DNA of 36,026 nucleotides. It comes from Bacteroidota bacterium. GTDB taxonomy: Bacteria; Bacteroidota; Rhodothermia; Rhodothermales; UBA10348. Shown here piece by piece: positions 23,610-32,940 of the stretch. Below the pieces are notes generated by a model, which was given only the letters and a program-made list of their open reading frames with translations, ran no database searches and had not been told where the DNA came from. Where the stretch lies: NCBI GenBank assembly GCA_029262835.1, contig JAJCYQ010000057.1, forward strand, positions 1 to 36,026, in the 5' to 3' direction. Position 1 is the first letter of the stretch. Each line of letters opens with the position of its first letter. The position numbers were made by a program, and so were the translations under genes.

Positions 23610-24272
23610 ATGCTGAATCCCGATACCGTGCTCCTTATTGAAGCCTGCGTAACGACACTCGAAGAGGCCCAGGCTGCCCAGGCCGCCGGTGCACACCGGC
23701 TCGAACTCTGCCGCCGGCTGGACGTCGGCGGCCTCTCGCCCTATCTGGAGCTGTTCAACGACATCCTGAATACGGTCGACTTGCCCATCAGTGTCCTTGT
23801 TCGCCCCCGGGAAGACGATTTTCGGGCCGATGAGGCGCAGCGTGCCCGCCTCATCCGGGAGGCAGAGCGTTTTTGCGACGCGGGAGCGGACGCCATTGTG
23901 GTGGGTGTTCTCGACGAGGATGATCAGCCGGATGCCGAAGCCATGACCGAGCTCGTAAGCGCCGCCCTGCCCGTTCCGGTCGTGTTTCACCGGGCGTTCG
24001 ACCGTTGCCCGCGTCCGCTCGATGCGCTGGAGGTGCTCTTTGACGCGGGCGTTGACCGGATTCTGACCGCTGGCGGTCCCGGCTCGGCATGGGAGAACCG
24101 GGACGCACTCAAGGATCTCGCTGACGCCGCCGAGGGCCGGATGACGATCATGGCCGCAGGCGGCGTGCGCGCGGACCACGTCGAGGAGCTGCTCTCGCAC
24201 ACGGGAATCCTGGACGTGCACGCGCGGGCATTGGCCATCCCGGGCATCATCACAGCGCTGAAGACCGTATAA
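23610..24272 (+). CDS. cutC: CutC family protein
   Basis: 220 residues, a TIM-barrel protein with the CutC signature: LLIEACVTTLEEAQAAQAAGAHRLELCR near the N-terminus in pieces, then DVGGLSPYL, VLVRPREDDF, VVGVLDEDDQPD, VFHRAFDRC and RILTAGGPGSAW. Every usual strand motif is present and the length is close to typical bacterial CutC (about 210-250). CutC was named for a proposed copper-homeostasis role, which is not well supported in bacteria; its real substrate is unknown. It is followed after 10 bp by the histidine kinase gene, so the two may be co-transcribed. The ATG has no visible Shine-Dalgarno site. Confidence 0.9.
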   Translation: MLNPDTVLLIEACVTTLEEAQAAQAAGAHRLELCRRLDVGGLSPYLELFNDILNTVDLPISVLVRPREDDFRADEAQRARLIREAERFCDAGADAIVVGVLDEDDQPDAEAMTELVSAALPVPVVFHRAFDRCPRPLDALEVLFDAGVDRILTAGGPGSAWENRDALKDLADAAEGRMTIMAAGGVRADHVEELLSHTGILDVHARALAIPGIITALKTV

Positions 24273-24282
24273 TGGGCACCAC

Positions 24283-26769
24283 ATGAGGCGTCTTTGCATT
24301 GCCATATTGCTTTGGCCGTTTGTGGTGGTCGGTCCTGGAAGGGCCGACGGCGTGGACGTGCGGACCGAAGCCGCGCGGACCGCGGCCGAACGGACCGTGG
24401 CCGCAGTGACCGACACGACACAGGCGCAGGTCGATACCACGAGCGTCCGAACCGTTCGCGTGGGCATTTATCAGAACAAGCCCAAACTGTTTCTGGATGA
24501 TAATGGGACGCCATCCGGGATTTTTGTCGACGTACTGGGCGCCATTGCCGAGCGCGCCGACTGGCAGGTCACGTGGGTGCCGTGTACGTGGTCCGACTGC
24601 CTGGACAGCCTGCGTGTGGCCCGGATTGATCTGATGTCGGACGTGGCGTGGTCGGAGGACAGGGACGCGTGGATGGATTTCCACGAAGATGAAGTGCTGG
24701 AGAGCTGGTCACAGGTCTTCGCCAATCCTGGTGCAGACATAGAGCACTGGGCGGACCTTGATGGCAAGCGGCTGGCGGTGCTCCGGGGATCCATCCAGGA
24801 AGAGTCGCTGGCCGGCCTGATCCGGGGACTGGGGTACAGCACGGAGTTTGTACCGGCCGACTCCTGGGAGGAGGCGTTCGACCTTGTTCGAACGGGGGCG
24901 GCCCATGCGGCGGCGCCGAACCATTTCTTCGGCAATTATTTCTATCGTGAATACGGTCTGGAGCGGACCTCGATTGTTGCAGAGCCCCAGGCGCTCTATT
25001 TCGCGGCAGCAGCGAGCGCGCAGCCGGAGTTGTTGCAGGTCATTGACGAGCATCTGGCGGGGCTCAAATCCGAGCCTGGCTCCGCGTACTACGCGTCGCT
25101 CACCAGGTGGCTCGAGCGACCGGCACCGTCCGGCCTGCCGTTGTATTTCCTGTGGCTGTTGGCCCTCGGAGGTGGCATGCTGCTCTGGGCCGGGTCCACG
25201 ATCTACATCTTGCGCCACCGCGTGCGATCGCGCACCCGCCACCTGGCCGAGGCCAACTGGGCGCTGACCGAGAGCGAGCGCAAGTTCCGCAGCCTGTTCG
25301 AGCACAACGCGGCGGTCAAGCTGCTGGTAGACCCGGAGAGTGGGCGCATAGTAGAGGCCAACCAGGCGGCTGTAGCTTATTACGGCTGGCCGAAAGACGA
25401 GCTCCTGTCCCGAAGCCTCGAGGACCTGGCGGAAACGGGGGGAGATGCGGCGTCGCTTCAGCGTGTTCTGGCCTCCGGGGGCGGTCGTTTTGAACAGCGA
25501 CACCGTGTGAGGGATGGCTCTACGCGCGACGTGGAGGTGTTTGCGGCCGAAGTGGATATCCATGACGCGAAGTGTCTGCACATGATTGTCTATGACATCT
25601 CCGAGTATCGCCGTGTTCAGGAGCAGTTGCGACAGGCGCAGAAAATGGAGGCCGTCGGGCGACTGGCGGGCGGCGTGGCGCACGACTTCAACAATTTTCT
25701 GGGCGTCATTATCGGGCACGCCGAGCTCGGCCTGCACAACCTGGCGGCAGATGGGGATGCATCGTCGCCCGTCAGAACAAATTTGTCCGAAATCCTGGCA
25801 TCCGCCAACAAGTCGAAACGCGTCACCGAGCAGCTCATGGCCTTTGCGCGCAAGAGCGTGGCGCGGCCGGTCGTGATGGACGTCAATGCCCGCATCCAGG
25901 ACATGTACAAAATCCTGAAGCGACTGATCGGAGAAGAGATAGACCTCACATGGTCTCCGTGCGGCCGTCGCTGCGCGGTGCGGATGGATCCGTCCCATCT
26001 TGACCAGGTGTTGGCCAATTTGTGCGTGAATGCGCGCGATGCCATTCGTGGGGTGGGTTCGGTCGAGATTTCCACATCGTGTGCCGTAACGCATATCTGT
26101 CTGTCAGTCCGGGACGATGGATGCGGGATGGACGCGGAAACGGTGGCGAACATATTCGAGCCGTTCTATACGACCAAGGATGTGGGGCACGGCACCGGCC
26201 TCGGCCTCGCGACCGTATACGGTATTGTGGAGCAGGCAGGCGGCAGGATTGACGTGGAGAGCGCGCCGGGCGAGGGGACAACGTTCCGGATTTATCTGCC
26301 GAAGTATGTGGCGGAGCCCGGGCCCTCGCCGAATGCCGGTGACGGAGCTGGGGTCGGGGGCGCCGCGGACGGCGACGCCATGCCTTCCTCTCGTCCACAG
26401 GCCCGCGGAGAGACCATTCTTCTCGTGGATGACGAGGCCGCGATCGTGGATATGACAAAATTGGCGCTGGAAACGCTTGGATATGAAGTCATGACGGCCG
26501 GTTCGCCGGGTGAGGCGCTGGACGTGTTGGAGCGTGCCGCCGTTTCTCCCGCACTGCTCATGACCGATGTCGTGATGCCCGAGATGAATGGGCGGGAGCT
26601 GGCCACGCGGGTGTGTGACCGGTATCCGCACGTAAAGGTACTCTACATGTCGGGCTATACCGACAATATCCTGGAAGACCGGGGCGTTGTTGACGGGGAC
26701 GTACACCTCATCCAGAAGCCGTTCTCCATGGCTGATCTTGCGGACAAGATCAGGGAAATAATGACATAG
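24283..26769 (+). CDS. Hybrid sensor histidine kinase with periplasmic solute-binding sensor
   Basis: 828 residues. Order: signal peptide (1-21); a repetitive Ala/Thr/Arg linker; a bacterial SBP-3 type solute-binding domain (about 58-285, GIYQNKPKLFLDDNGTPSGIFVD); one membrane helix (286-310); PAS (about 330-445); HisKA with the phosphorylated His467 in GGVAHDFNNFLG; HATPase with N box NLCVNARDAI, DDGCGMD and GHGTGLGLATVYG; and a C-terminal receiver with phospho-acceptor Asp762 in MTDVVMPEMNG and the conserved Lys in QKPF. Thus the ligand, probably an amino acid or other small polar solute, is sensed outside the cytoplasmic membrane. No output regulator lies next to it, so phosphate must pass to a distant protein. 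It follows cutC by 10 bp. Confidence 0.92.
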   Translation: MRRLCIAILLWPFVVVGPGRADGVDVRTEAARTAAERTVAAVTDTTQAQVDTTSVRTVRVGIYQNKPKLFLDDNGTPSGIFVDVLGAIAERADWQVTWVPCTWSDCLDSLRVARIDLMSDVAWSEDRDAWMDFHEDEVLESWSQVFANPGADIEHWADLDGKRLAVLRGSIQEESLAGLIRGLGYSTEFVPADSWEEAFDLVRTGAAHAAAPNHFFGNYFYREYGLERTSIVAEPQALYFAAAASAQPELLQVIDEHLAGLKSEPGSAYYASLTRWLERPAPSGLPLYFLWLLALGGGMLLWAGSTIYILRHRVRSRTRHLAEANWALTESERKFRSLFEHNAAVKLLVDPESGRIVEANQAAVAYYGWPKDELLSRSLEDLAETGGDAASLQRVLASGGGRFEQRHRVRDGSTRDVEVFAAEVDIHDAKCLHMIVYDISEYRRVQEQLRQAQKMEAVGRLAGGVAHDFNNFLGVIIGHAELGLHNLAADGDASSPVRTNLSEILASANKSKRVTEQLMAFARKSVARPVVMDVNARIQDMYKILKRLIGEEIDLTWSPCGRRCAVRMDPSHLDQVLANLCVNARDAIRGVGSVEISTSCAVTHICLSVRDDGCGMDAETVANIFEPFYTTKDVGHGTGLGLATVYGIVEQAGGRIDVESAPGEGTTFRIYLPKYVAEPGPSPNAGDGAGVGGAADGDAMPSSRPQARGETILLVDDEAAIVDMTKLALETLGYEVMTAGSPGEALDVLERAAVSPALLMTDVVMPEMNGRELATRVCDRYPHVKVLYMSGYTDNILEDRGVVDGDVHLIQKPFSMADLADKIREIMT

Positions 26770-26789
26770 GGGCACGGGCTGGCGTGCCC
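26770..26789 (+). terminator. Weak terminator-like hairpin after the kinase gene
   Basis: GGGCACG/CGTGCCC form a 7-bp stem with a 6-nt loop directly after the kinase stop. There is no T-run, so it is a poor intrinsic terminator. Confidence 0.3.
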
Positions 26790-26873
26790 TGCCGTATCTT
26801 CGCCGGGCGCAGCCTTTCACCCGGTGGCTGCGGCGCTACCCACCTCTCCCACCCACTTCCGGAGCCACCCCCC

Positions 26874-27974
26874 TTGCAAACCACCGCAACGACCGCATCC
26901 ACCAGGAAAATTCGTTTCAACAACAAGAATGTGCAGGATTTCGTGCCGGAAGTGCGGCGACGGGTCCAGGCGCATTTTGATCAGACGGGGCGGAGCCAGA
27001 AGGCGAATGCGCCCATGGTCATCAAGACGGTGCTGCTCCTCGGCGGAACGACGGGGCTGTATGTGCTCATACTGACGGGTGGATTTACGCCGCTTCAGAT
27101 GCTCGGTATGGCCGTGCTCCTGGGTATGGGCATGGCGGGCATCGGGTTTTCGGTTGCGCACGACGCGCTGCACGGTGCCTACTCGTCGAGTCCGTTTGTT
27201 AATCGGATGCTCGGGTATTCGTTCGATCTGCTTGGGGCCAACGGGTACATGTGGAAAATCACGCACAACGTGATCCACCACACTTATACGAACATTACGG
27301 GTGTGGACGAGGACCTCACGGTGTCGCCCATCCTGCGCCTGTCGCCGGACGCGCCCCGCAAATGGTATCACCGGTTCCAGTCGTGGTACTGTTTTCTGGC
27401 CTACAGTTTTGCCACGCTGAACTGGTTGTTTGTCAAGGATTTCCAGCAATTCATGAAGCGTGATATCGGCCCGTACACCGACAAGCGGCATCCGGCGTCT
27501 GAGTGGGCGACGCTGGTGGTGGGCAAACTGACAGCGCTCGGCCTCGTTCTGCTGCCGTTTTTTGTACTGGATATCACGTTCTGGCAGTACGTGGTGGGCG
27601 TTCTTGCGGCGCACCTGACGGCCGGCATGATCCTGGGCGTCATTTTTCAGCTTGCGCACGTAGTGGAGGGGCCGGAGTTTCTGGCGCCCGACGAGGATGG
27701 GCGCATGGAGCACGCCTGGCTCATCCATGAAATGCACACAACGGCCAATTTCGCGGCCGACAACCACCTGCTCTCGTGGTACATCGGTGGGCTCAACTAT
27801 CAGATTGAGCATCACCTGTTTCCGCAGATCTGCTCCATCCACTATCCAGAGCTGAGTCCGATCGTTCGGAAGACGGCCGAAGAGTACGGTGTGCCCTATC
27901 ACTACAACCCGACGCTCACCGCAGCCATTGCATCGCACCAGCGCATGTTGCGCGCGTTCGGACAGGCGGCCTGA
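26874..27974 (+). CDS. Membrane fatty acid desaturase (linoleoyl-CoA/front-end type)
   Basis: 366 residues from TTG 26874, chosen because the conserved part begins just after (TRKIRFNNKNVQDFVPEV) and GGAG lies 9 bases upstream; the upstream frame is Pro-rich. Three di-iron His boxes are visible: HDALH (96-100), HNVIHHTYTN (131-140) and QIEHH (310-314). QIEHH, with Gln before the last box, is typical of front-end desaturases that act between an existing double bond and the carboxyl end. Four membrane helices surround them (AVLLGMGMAGIGFS, FVLDITFWQYVVGV and others). It would need ferredoxin or a similar electron donor, as there is no fused cytochrome b5. It makes membrane lipids unsaturated, as in cold or salt adaptation. 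Confidence 0.9.
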   Translation: MQTTATTASTRKIRFNNKNVQDFVPEVRRRVQAHFDQTGRSQKANAPMVIKTVLLLGGTTGLYVLILTGGFTPLQMLGMAVLLGMGMAGIGFSVAHDALHGAYSSSPFVNRMLGYSFDLLGANGYMWKITHNVIHHTYTNITGVDEDLTVSPILRLSPDAPRKWYHRFQSWYCFLAYSFATLNWLFVKDFQQFMKRDIGPYTDKRHPASEWATLVVGKLTALGLVLLPFFVLDITFWQYVVGVLAAHLTAGMILGVIFQLAHVVEGPEFLAPDEDGRMEHAWLIHEMHTTANFAADNHLLSWYIGGLNYQIEHHLFPQICSIHYPELSPIVRKTAEEYGVPYHYNPTLTAAIASHQRMLRAFGQAA

Positions 27975-27997
27975 ATTCACTCTGTATTGCACGTTAT

Positions 27998-28366
27998 ATG
28001 GAAAAAACAACACATTCGCTTGCGCAGGAACTCCTTTCGCCACTCAGCGAGTCGCTACTCTATAAGGACCGCCAGGCGCTTAGGGATGGGGACGTTCTGG
28101 GCGTTGCCCGACGCATCCGGCGCCGTGCCCGCGTGCAGATGGGTCTGGGGACAGCATTCGGAGCGTTCATGGTTCTTCAGGGCGTGATGACGCTGATGGA
28201 GTATCCGGCCAGCCAGTCCACGTTCGGTCTCTTTTTCGGGATAACTGCTGTGGTGTTCGGTCTGGTGGTGACGTTTTTCTGGACGCGGCACAGCACGCAG
28301 ATGGAGAGTCGGGCCGCGTTGGCACTGGAAATCCAGAACAGTGGCACCGCTTCCCAAAACCAATAG
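27998..28366 (+). CDS. Hypothetical two-helix membrane protein
   Basis: 122 residues with no recognised family. A charged N-terminal helix region (DRQALRDGDVLGVARRIRRRARVQ) precedes two hydrophobic segments, LGTAFGAFMVLQGVMTLM and TFGLFFGITAVVFGLVVTFFW. The tail is polar and ends NSGTASQNQ. It begins 23 bp after the desaturase stop in the same direction and could share its transcript. Its end converges on the permease gene with only 4 bp between stops. Confidence 0.65.
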   Translation: MEKTTHSLAQELLSPLSESLLYKDRQALRDGDVLGVARRIRRRARVQMGLGTAFGAFMVLQGVMTLMEYPASQSTFGLFFGITAVVFGLVVTFFWTRHSTQMESRAALALEIQNSGTASQNQ

Positions 28367-28370
28367 GCGT

Positions 28371-30791
28371 CTACTCGTGCCGGATGGCTTCGGCCGGGTT
28401 CAACCGCGCGGCTTTGACAGATTGATACCCGACCGTGGCCCAGGCGATGATAATGGCCAGAAGCCCGGCCACAGCGAAAATCCACCATGAGAGTTCTGTT
28501 CGGTAGGCGAACCCGCTGAGCCACCGGTTCATCATGAACCAGGCCACAGGAAAGGCGACGACAGCCGCGAGCCCGACAAGCAGCGTGAACTCGCGCGACA
28601 GGAGGCGAACGACACTCGGTACCGATGCGCCGAGCACCTTTCGGACGCCGATTTCCTTTGTTCGCTGCACGGTCACGTACGATGCCAGCCCGAACAGCCC
28701 CAGGCAGGCGATAAGTACGGCGAGGACGGAAAACAGCGTGTAGAGTGAGCCCAGGCGGGCTTCCTGTTCGTGCAAGGACATGAAATCCTCGTCGGCGAAA
28801 TAGTAGTCAAATGGAAAGGCGGGTTCCAGGTCGGCGTACGCATCGCGGAGCATGGGCAGCACGCGGTCCATGTCACTGGCCGCAACGCGAACCGGGACGT
28901 AGCGGGCCCATCCCTGCCCCGAGAGCACGGCCGGACGAACCGCCGTGTGCAGCGACTCGTAGTTGGCGTCACGGAAGACGCCAATGACGGGGCCACCCGC
29001 GTCCTCGGCGTTTTCCACGTCTGGCTGAAAGAGCCGCATGCCAATGATGTCGTCGGGCGCGTGACCCATGCGCCGCGCGGCTTCCTCGTTGATGACCCAT
29101 GCTGTGGAATCGGCCGGTCGGGCGGGGTCGAAATCCCGGCCGGCTACCATTTCGAGACCCATGGTTTCCACGTAGTCAAACGACACGTTCCCCGTCATGG
29201 CAATCAGCATATCATCGGGCGGCATGCCCTCGAGCTTGAATCCGGTGGTGTTGTGGATCCGGTGCTGCCCGGGCATGATGGATGATTTGGCGGCGTTGTG
29301 CACCGATGGGTGGGTGAGCACGGCCGACCGGAACGACTCAAACCGGTCCATGCCGCCACCGGTGTGCAGTGGCAGCACAACGAGCTGCTCGGCCGAGAAA
29401 CCGAGTTCGCGGTTCTGGATGAAGTCCACCTGCCGGTAGACAACGAGCGTACTTACAACCAGCGTTATGGAAATGGCGAACTGGAATACGACGAGCGCTG
29501 CGCGCAGCCGCACGCCGCCCCGGCCACCTCCTGCAATGCTTCCTTTGAGCACGTCGGCAGGCTGGAACGAGGAGAGAACGAGCGCCGGATAGGAGCCGGC
29601 TACGAGTCCCGTAATGACCACCGTTCCGGCCATGAGCGCGACGAGCCACCATGCAAAGTGGAGGTCGACCTGGGCAAGGTCGTTGAAATAGGGGACGGCC
29701 AGAGCCGCCATGCCAAGCGCGAGTACCATGGCCACGAGGGCCGTGAGCGTCGACTCGCCAAGAAACTGCTGCATGAGCTGCCGCCGATCACTGCCCATCA
29801 CCTTTCTGAGCCCCACCTCGCGTGCACGGCCTGCGGCCCGCGCTGTGGCCAGGTTCATGAAGTTGATGCAGGCAATGAGCAGAATGAACGCGGCGATGGC
29901 GCCGAGAATGTAGACATAGCGGGCATTGCTCGTGCGGCCGAGCTGATCTTCCGCCTCGTTGTGCAGATAGAGATCCTGCGCGGGCTGGAGTACCCAGTCG
30001 TACTTGAGTCCGGACGCCAGTGCTTCGTCGAAACTTGCACCCGTGAACTGTTGGATGCTCTCGGCGACGTACTTCCTTACGGCCGCGGGCATTTTGGCCT
30101 CGAAGGGGCCCGCTGCGTCAGCTTCGCGGAACATGACGTACGTATGAAACGAGTTGTTCAGCCACTCGGTGTCGCCCGCCCGGGATGAGGTGTGGAAAGA
30201 GGCGACCATGACGGGGTCGAAATGAGCGTTCCTGGCATCGCGCCGGAATATTCCGGTTACCTCGTAGTCGCGTTCGTCGTCTATTCGGAGGGTCTGGCCC
30301 ATCGGGTCCTCGTCGCCGAAATACTTCCGGGCTGTTTCCTCGGATACAATAATGGCACCCGGCTCCGTGAGCGCGGCCGCCGCATCTCCCCGAATGAGGT
30401 CGATGGCGAACACGTCAAATACGGTCGAGTCGGCGAAATGGATTTCGGGCTCAATGAACGACACATCGCCGCGCCGGACGAGCGATCCGCTCCAGGTATT
30501 GACGCGGACGGCGGTTTCAATTTCTGGATATTCCTCCCGGAAGGTCGGCGCCATGACCGCCGGGGAACTGGCGGTGCGTACGGCCTGCCCGCTGACAACG
30601 GCATCGAGCTGCACCTGGAATGTGCGCCCTGTGCCCGGATGGTGCTGGTCCATGCCGAGCTCGGCGACGACGAAGAGGGCGATCAGGACGAAGGCCGCCA
30701 TACCGGTCGCCAGCCCGAAAATATTGATGAACGCGTAGCCCTTCTGGCGTGCCATATTGCGCCAGGCAATGCGCAGATAATTGGAAATCAT
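28371..30791 (-). CDS. FtsX/MacB-type ABC transporter permease (second copy type)
   Basis: 806 residues, starting MISNYLRIAWRNMARQKGYA, a very typical opening for Bacteroidota/Rhodothermota FtsX-like permeases; the frame runs on to 30899 but that part is not conserved. Membrane segments: about 20-45, a central set with AAFILLIACINFMNLATARA and AREVGLRKVMGSDR, and a C-terminal set with LAVLIACLGLFGLAS and KEIGVRKVLGAS. A large periplasmic MacB-like domain follows the first helix. It has the same architecture as the gene at 2760-5165 but clearly differs in sequence. It lacks a nearby ATPase. It shares orientation with the K+ channel gene upstream (100-bp gap) and is probably separate from it. 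Confidence 0.9.
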   Translation of the reverse strand: MISNYLRIAWRNMARQKGYAFINIFGLATGMAAFVLIALFVVAELGMDQHHPGTGRTFQVQLDAVVSGQAVRTASSPAVMAPTFREEYPEIETAVRVNTWSGSLVRRGDVSFIEPEIHFADSTVFDVFAIDLIRGDAAAALTEPGAIIVSEETARKYFGDEDPMGQTLRIDDERDYEVTGIFRRDARNAHFDPVMVASFHTSSRAGDTEWLNNSFHTYVMFREADAAGPFEAKMPAAVRKYVAESIQQFTGASFDEALASGLKYDWVLQPAQDLYLHNEAEDQLGRTSNARYVYILGAIAAFILLIACINFMNLATARAAGRAREVGLRKVMGSDRRQLMQQFLGESTLTALVAMVLALGMAALAVPYFNDLAQVDLHFAWWLVALMAGTVVITGLVAGSYPALVLSSFQPADVLKGSIAGGGRGGVRLRAALVVFQFAISITLVVSTLVVYRQVDFIQNRELGFSAEQLVVLPLHTGGGMDRFESFRSAVLTHPSVHNAAKSSIMPGQHRIHNTTGFKLEGMPPDDMLIAMTGNVSFDYVETMGLEMVAGRDFDPARPADSTAWVINEEAARRMGHAPDDIIGMRLFQPDVENAEDAGGPVIGVFRDANYESLHTAVRPAVLSGQGWARYVPVRVAASDMDRVLPMLRDAYADLEPAFPFDYYFADEDFMSLHEQEARLGSLYTLFSVLAVLIACLGLFGLASYVTVQRTKEIGVRKVLGASVPSVVRLLSREFTLLVGLAAVVAFPVAWFMMNRWLSGFAYRTELSWWIFAVAGLLAIIIAWATVGYQSVKAARLNPAEAIRHE

Positions 30792-30891
30792 GGAAAAATC
30801 CGGTGGATTGGATGCAGACCTGACGGGAACGCCGGCGAAAATGTTACATACACTGACGCCGAAATTGATCTGGCGCGGATCTTCCGAATTG

Positions 30892-32592
30892 CTATGCAAA
30901 CATGTCCGAAAAGGCCCTGGACTGGGAGTCTGTTCCTATGAAAACGAGCTCGGCACCAGCTTCCAGGACGGTGCTTCCGGGCGGTGCGGTCCTTGTGGCC
31001 GTATCCGACTTGATGGCGATAACATTCAGCCCGGTGCGTGCACCGATTCCACTTTCTGCCAGTGTCATTCCCTCGAGCGACCGGGGAACGGGTCGTCCTA
31101 TCAGGTCCACGCCCTCGCCGAGTACGATCAGATCACGATCGTTGATAATGGACATGATGACATCCAGCCCAAGCGTGGAGTAACTCAGGACGAAATCAGC
31201 CCCTGCACGGTATATGGCTTCGAGATTACGCTCGTAAGTTATTCTGCTTACAATGCGCAGGTCTCGATTCAGGCGGCGGCAATAGGCGGCGAGATACACA
31301 TTGATGGCATCGTCGTTGGTCGTCAGCAGCACCGACGGGGCTTCGGAAATACCGGCTTCCTGGAGGAGGTCGTAGTCCGATGCATCTCCATGAAAGACCT
31401 TGTGACACGTCGATCGTAGCAACTGGCACCTGCGAGCGTCACGTTCTACAAGGTGGACGCGTACCCCTTTTTTGGCGAGCGCTCTCGCTGCGGCTGCTCC
31501 AACCGTGCCACCACCGATCAGAAGCACCGCGTTCGGGTTCACATCATAGATGACCAGCATGTCATCGAGTTCCGATAACTGGTCCTCGTTTCCTGCCACC
31601 ACGAGCACGTGCTGTCCGGAGAGCCTCTTGTCTGGCAGCGCGGCGACAATGCGCCCTCGTTCCCACACGCCCACTATACTGACACCAGTCAGGTTGCGAA
31701 GACGTGTTTCGCGGATTGTCTTTCCAGCCAGCGGCGTATTGTGAACAGGCAGATCGGCTATCCGCAAATCCTCGTACACACCAATCGGGTAAAGACCGGC
31801 CGACTGGGCATTGATTCGATTCGAGAGTTGCTCGCCGAGCCATCGCTTGAGCGGAAGGACGTGCGTTGCCCCACTGAGTTCGAGAATGTCTACCGCGTCG
31901 TCATCATTCGTTATGGCAGCAATTGGTACATGCTCCGCCACCTCGCGCGCAGTGAGTGTAATATTGGTATTCACCATATCGCTTCGCCCCGCGACGACGA
32001 GGCGCGCGCTATCGGCCCGCATCCGGACGTAGGTTTCCTTGCTGTCGACGTCCCCGACGGCAGCGGAATAACCCTCTCCCACCCAGTCTGAAGCAGTGCC
32101 GGGATCCTCGTTGATGAGCACGTAGGGAATGTTTTCGCGTCGGAAGCGTGCCGTCAGGCCATCCGTCATGGCATCGCGGCTTGTCAGAATGACATGCCCG
32201 GTCATACCCTTTGGAAGTTCATTCGGTGCGCGGGAATGGATCTGCGCTTCAAGCCAGGGGGCGTAGAAGAAGCGAATGAACGCAAATGGCAACACGATCA
32301 GCAGCATGATAATGCCAGTTACCAGCACCACAACGCTGAAGAGCCGCCCAATATCCGATTCAAACGTGATGTCACCGAACCCGAGCGTACTCATCACGGT
32401 CAGCGTCCAGTACAGGCCCGTGATCCAGGAGTGTTCCTTGCCCTCAATGCGCCACATTATGACGTGAAACACGACAGTAAAAAGGACAATTACAAAAACC
32501 AACGCCAATAGATATTTTGCCAGAAGGCGCAGGTTCTGGCGCATTTCCACGTCGTGGAGAAAGAAGGACAGCTGGGTGCTGAGGGTTTTCAT
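30892..32592 (-). CDS. Two-transmembrane K+ channel with two RCK units
   Basis: 566 residues. Helices at about 24-47 and 82-108 flank a pore loop with the selectivity filter TLGFGD (69-74), a variant of TxGYGD with Phe in place of Tyr, seen in several K+ channels. Two cytoplasmic RCK units follow. The first begins GHVILTSRDAMTDG and continues to a TrkA-C part with NTPLAGKTIRETRL. The second begins NAVLLIGGGTVGAAAARAL, with a full Rossmann GxGxxG, and ends with TrkA-C near VPRSLEGMTLAES. The first lacks a clear Gly-rich nucleotide motif, so only the second may bind a nucleotide. It would open K+ flow in response to ligand or ions. Confidence 0.92.
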   Translation of the reverse strand: MKTLSTQLSFFLHDVEMRQNLRLLAKYLLALVFVIVLFTVVFHVIMWRIEGKEHSWITGLYWTLTVMSTLGFGDITFESDIGRLFSVVVLVTGIIMLLIVLPFAFIRFFYAPWLEAQIHSRAPNELPKGMTGHVILTSRDAMTDGLTARFRRENIPYVLINEDPGTASDWVGEGYSAAVGDVDSKETYVRMRADSARLVVAGRSDMVNTNITLTAREVAEHVPIAAITNDDDAVDILELSGATHVLPLKRWLGEQLSNRINAQSAGLYPIGVYEDLRIADLPVHNTPLAGKTIRETRLRNLTGVSIVGVWERGRIVAALPDKRLSGQHVLVVAGNEDQLSELDDMLVIYDVNPNAVLLIGGGTVGAAAARALAKKGVRVHLVERDARRCQLLRSTCHKVFHGDASDYDLLQEAGISEAPSVLLTTNDDAINVYLAAYCRRLNRDLRIVSRITYERNLEAIYRAGADFVLSYSTLGLDVIMSIINDRDLIVLGEGVDLIGRPVPRSLEGMTLAESGIGARTGLNVIAIKSDTATRTAPPGSTVLEAGAELVFIGTDSQSRAFSDMFA

Positions 32593-32619
32593 GCTTGCGG
32601 AGGTTGCTCTTGGGCCCGA

Positions 32620-32940
32620 TTATTCGACGACGACGGCTGTTCCACTCGCGGAAACCATCAGCATGCCGTTGCCCGCTCCGAGGACCTCGTAGTCAAGGTC
32701 CACACCGACAACCGCGTTGCCTCCCATGGCAGACGCGCGCTCCTGGAGTTCACGGAAAGCGATGTCCCGCGCGCGCTGGAGTTCGCGCTCATAGGTGGCT
32801 GAACGGCCTCCCACGAGGTCCCGAATGCCAGCAAACAGGTCTTTGAATACGTTTGCGCCCATAATGGCTTCGCCGGTCACGACGCCGCGATAGTCCGTAA
32901 TGCGGCGTCCTTCGATGGTATTGGTCGTGGTAATGATCAT
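32620..32940 (-). CDS. YbjQ/UPF0145 family protein
   Basis: 106 residues with the YbjQ fold signature: [25 protein letters not shown] at the start in pieces, then [21 protein letters not shown], and [16 protein letters not shown] near the end. The length matches the family (about 100-110). Members form pentamers and are sometimes called heavy-metal-binding, but the function is unknown. Its ATG overlaps the stop of the LuxR-type gene in an ATGA, so the two are coupled, and it is followed 27 bp on by the K+ channel gene in the same direction. Confidence 0.9.
   Translation of the reverse strand: MIITTTNTIEGRRITDYRGVVTGEAIMGANVFKDLFAGIRDLVGGRSATYERELQRARDIAFRELQERASAMGGNAVVGVDLDYEVLGAGNGMLMVSASGTAVVVE

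Noticed and set aside
26817-28043. 408-codon leftward frame opposite the desaturase
   Set aside because: Basic, low-complexity antisense shadow; the His boxes prove the plus strand.
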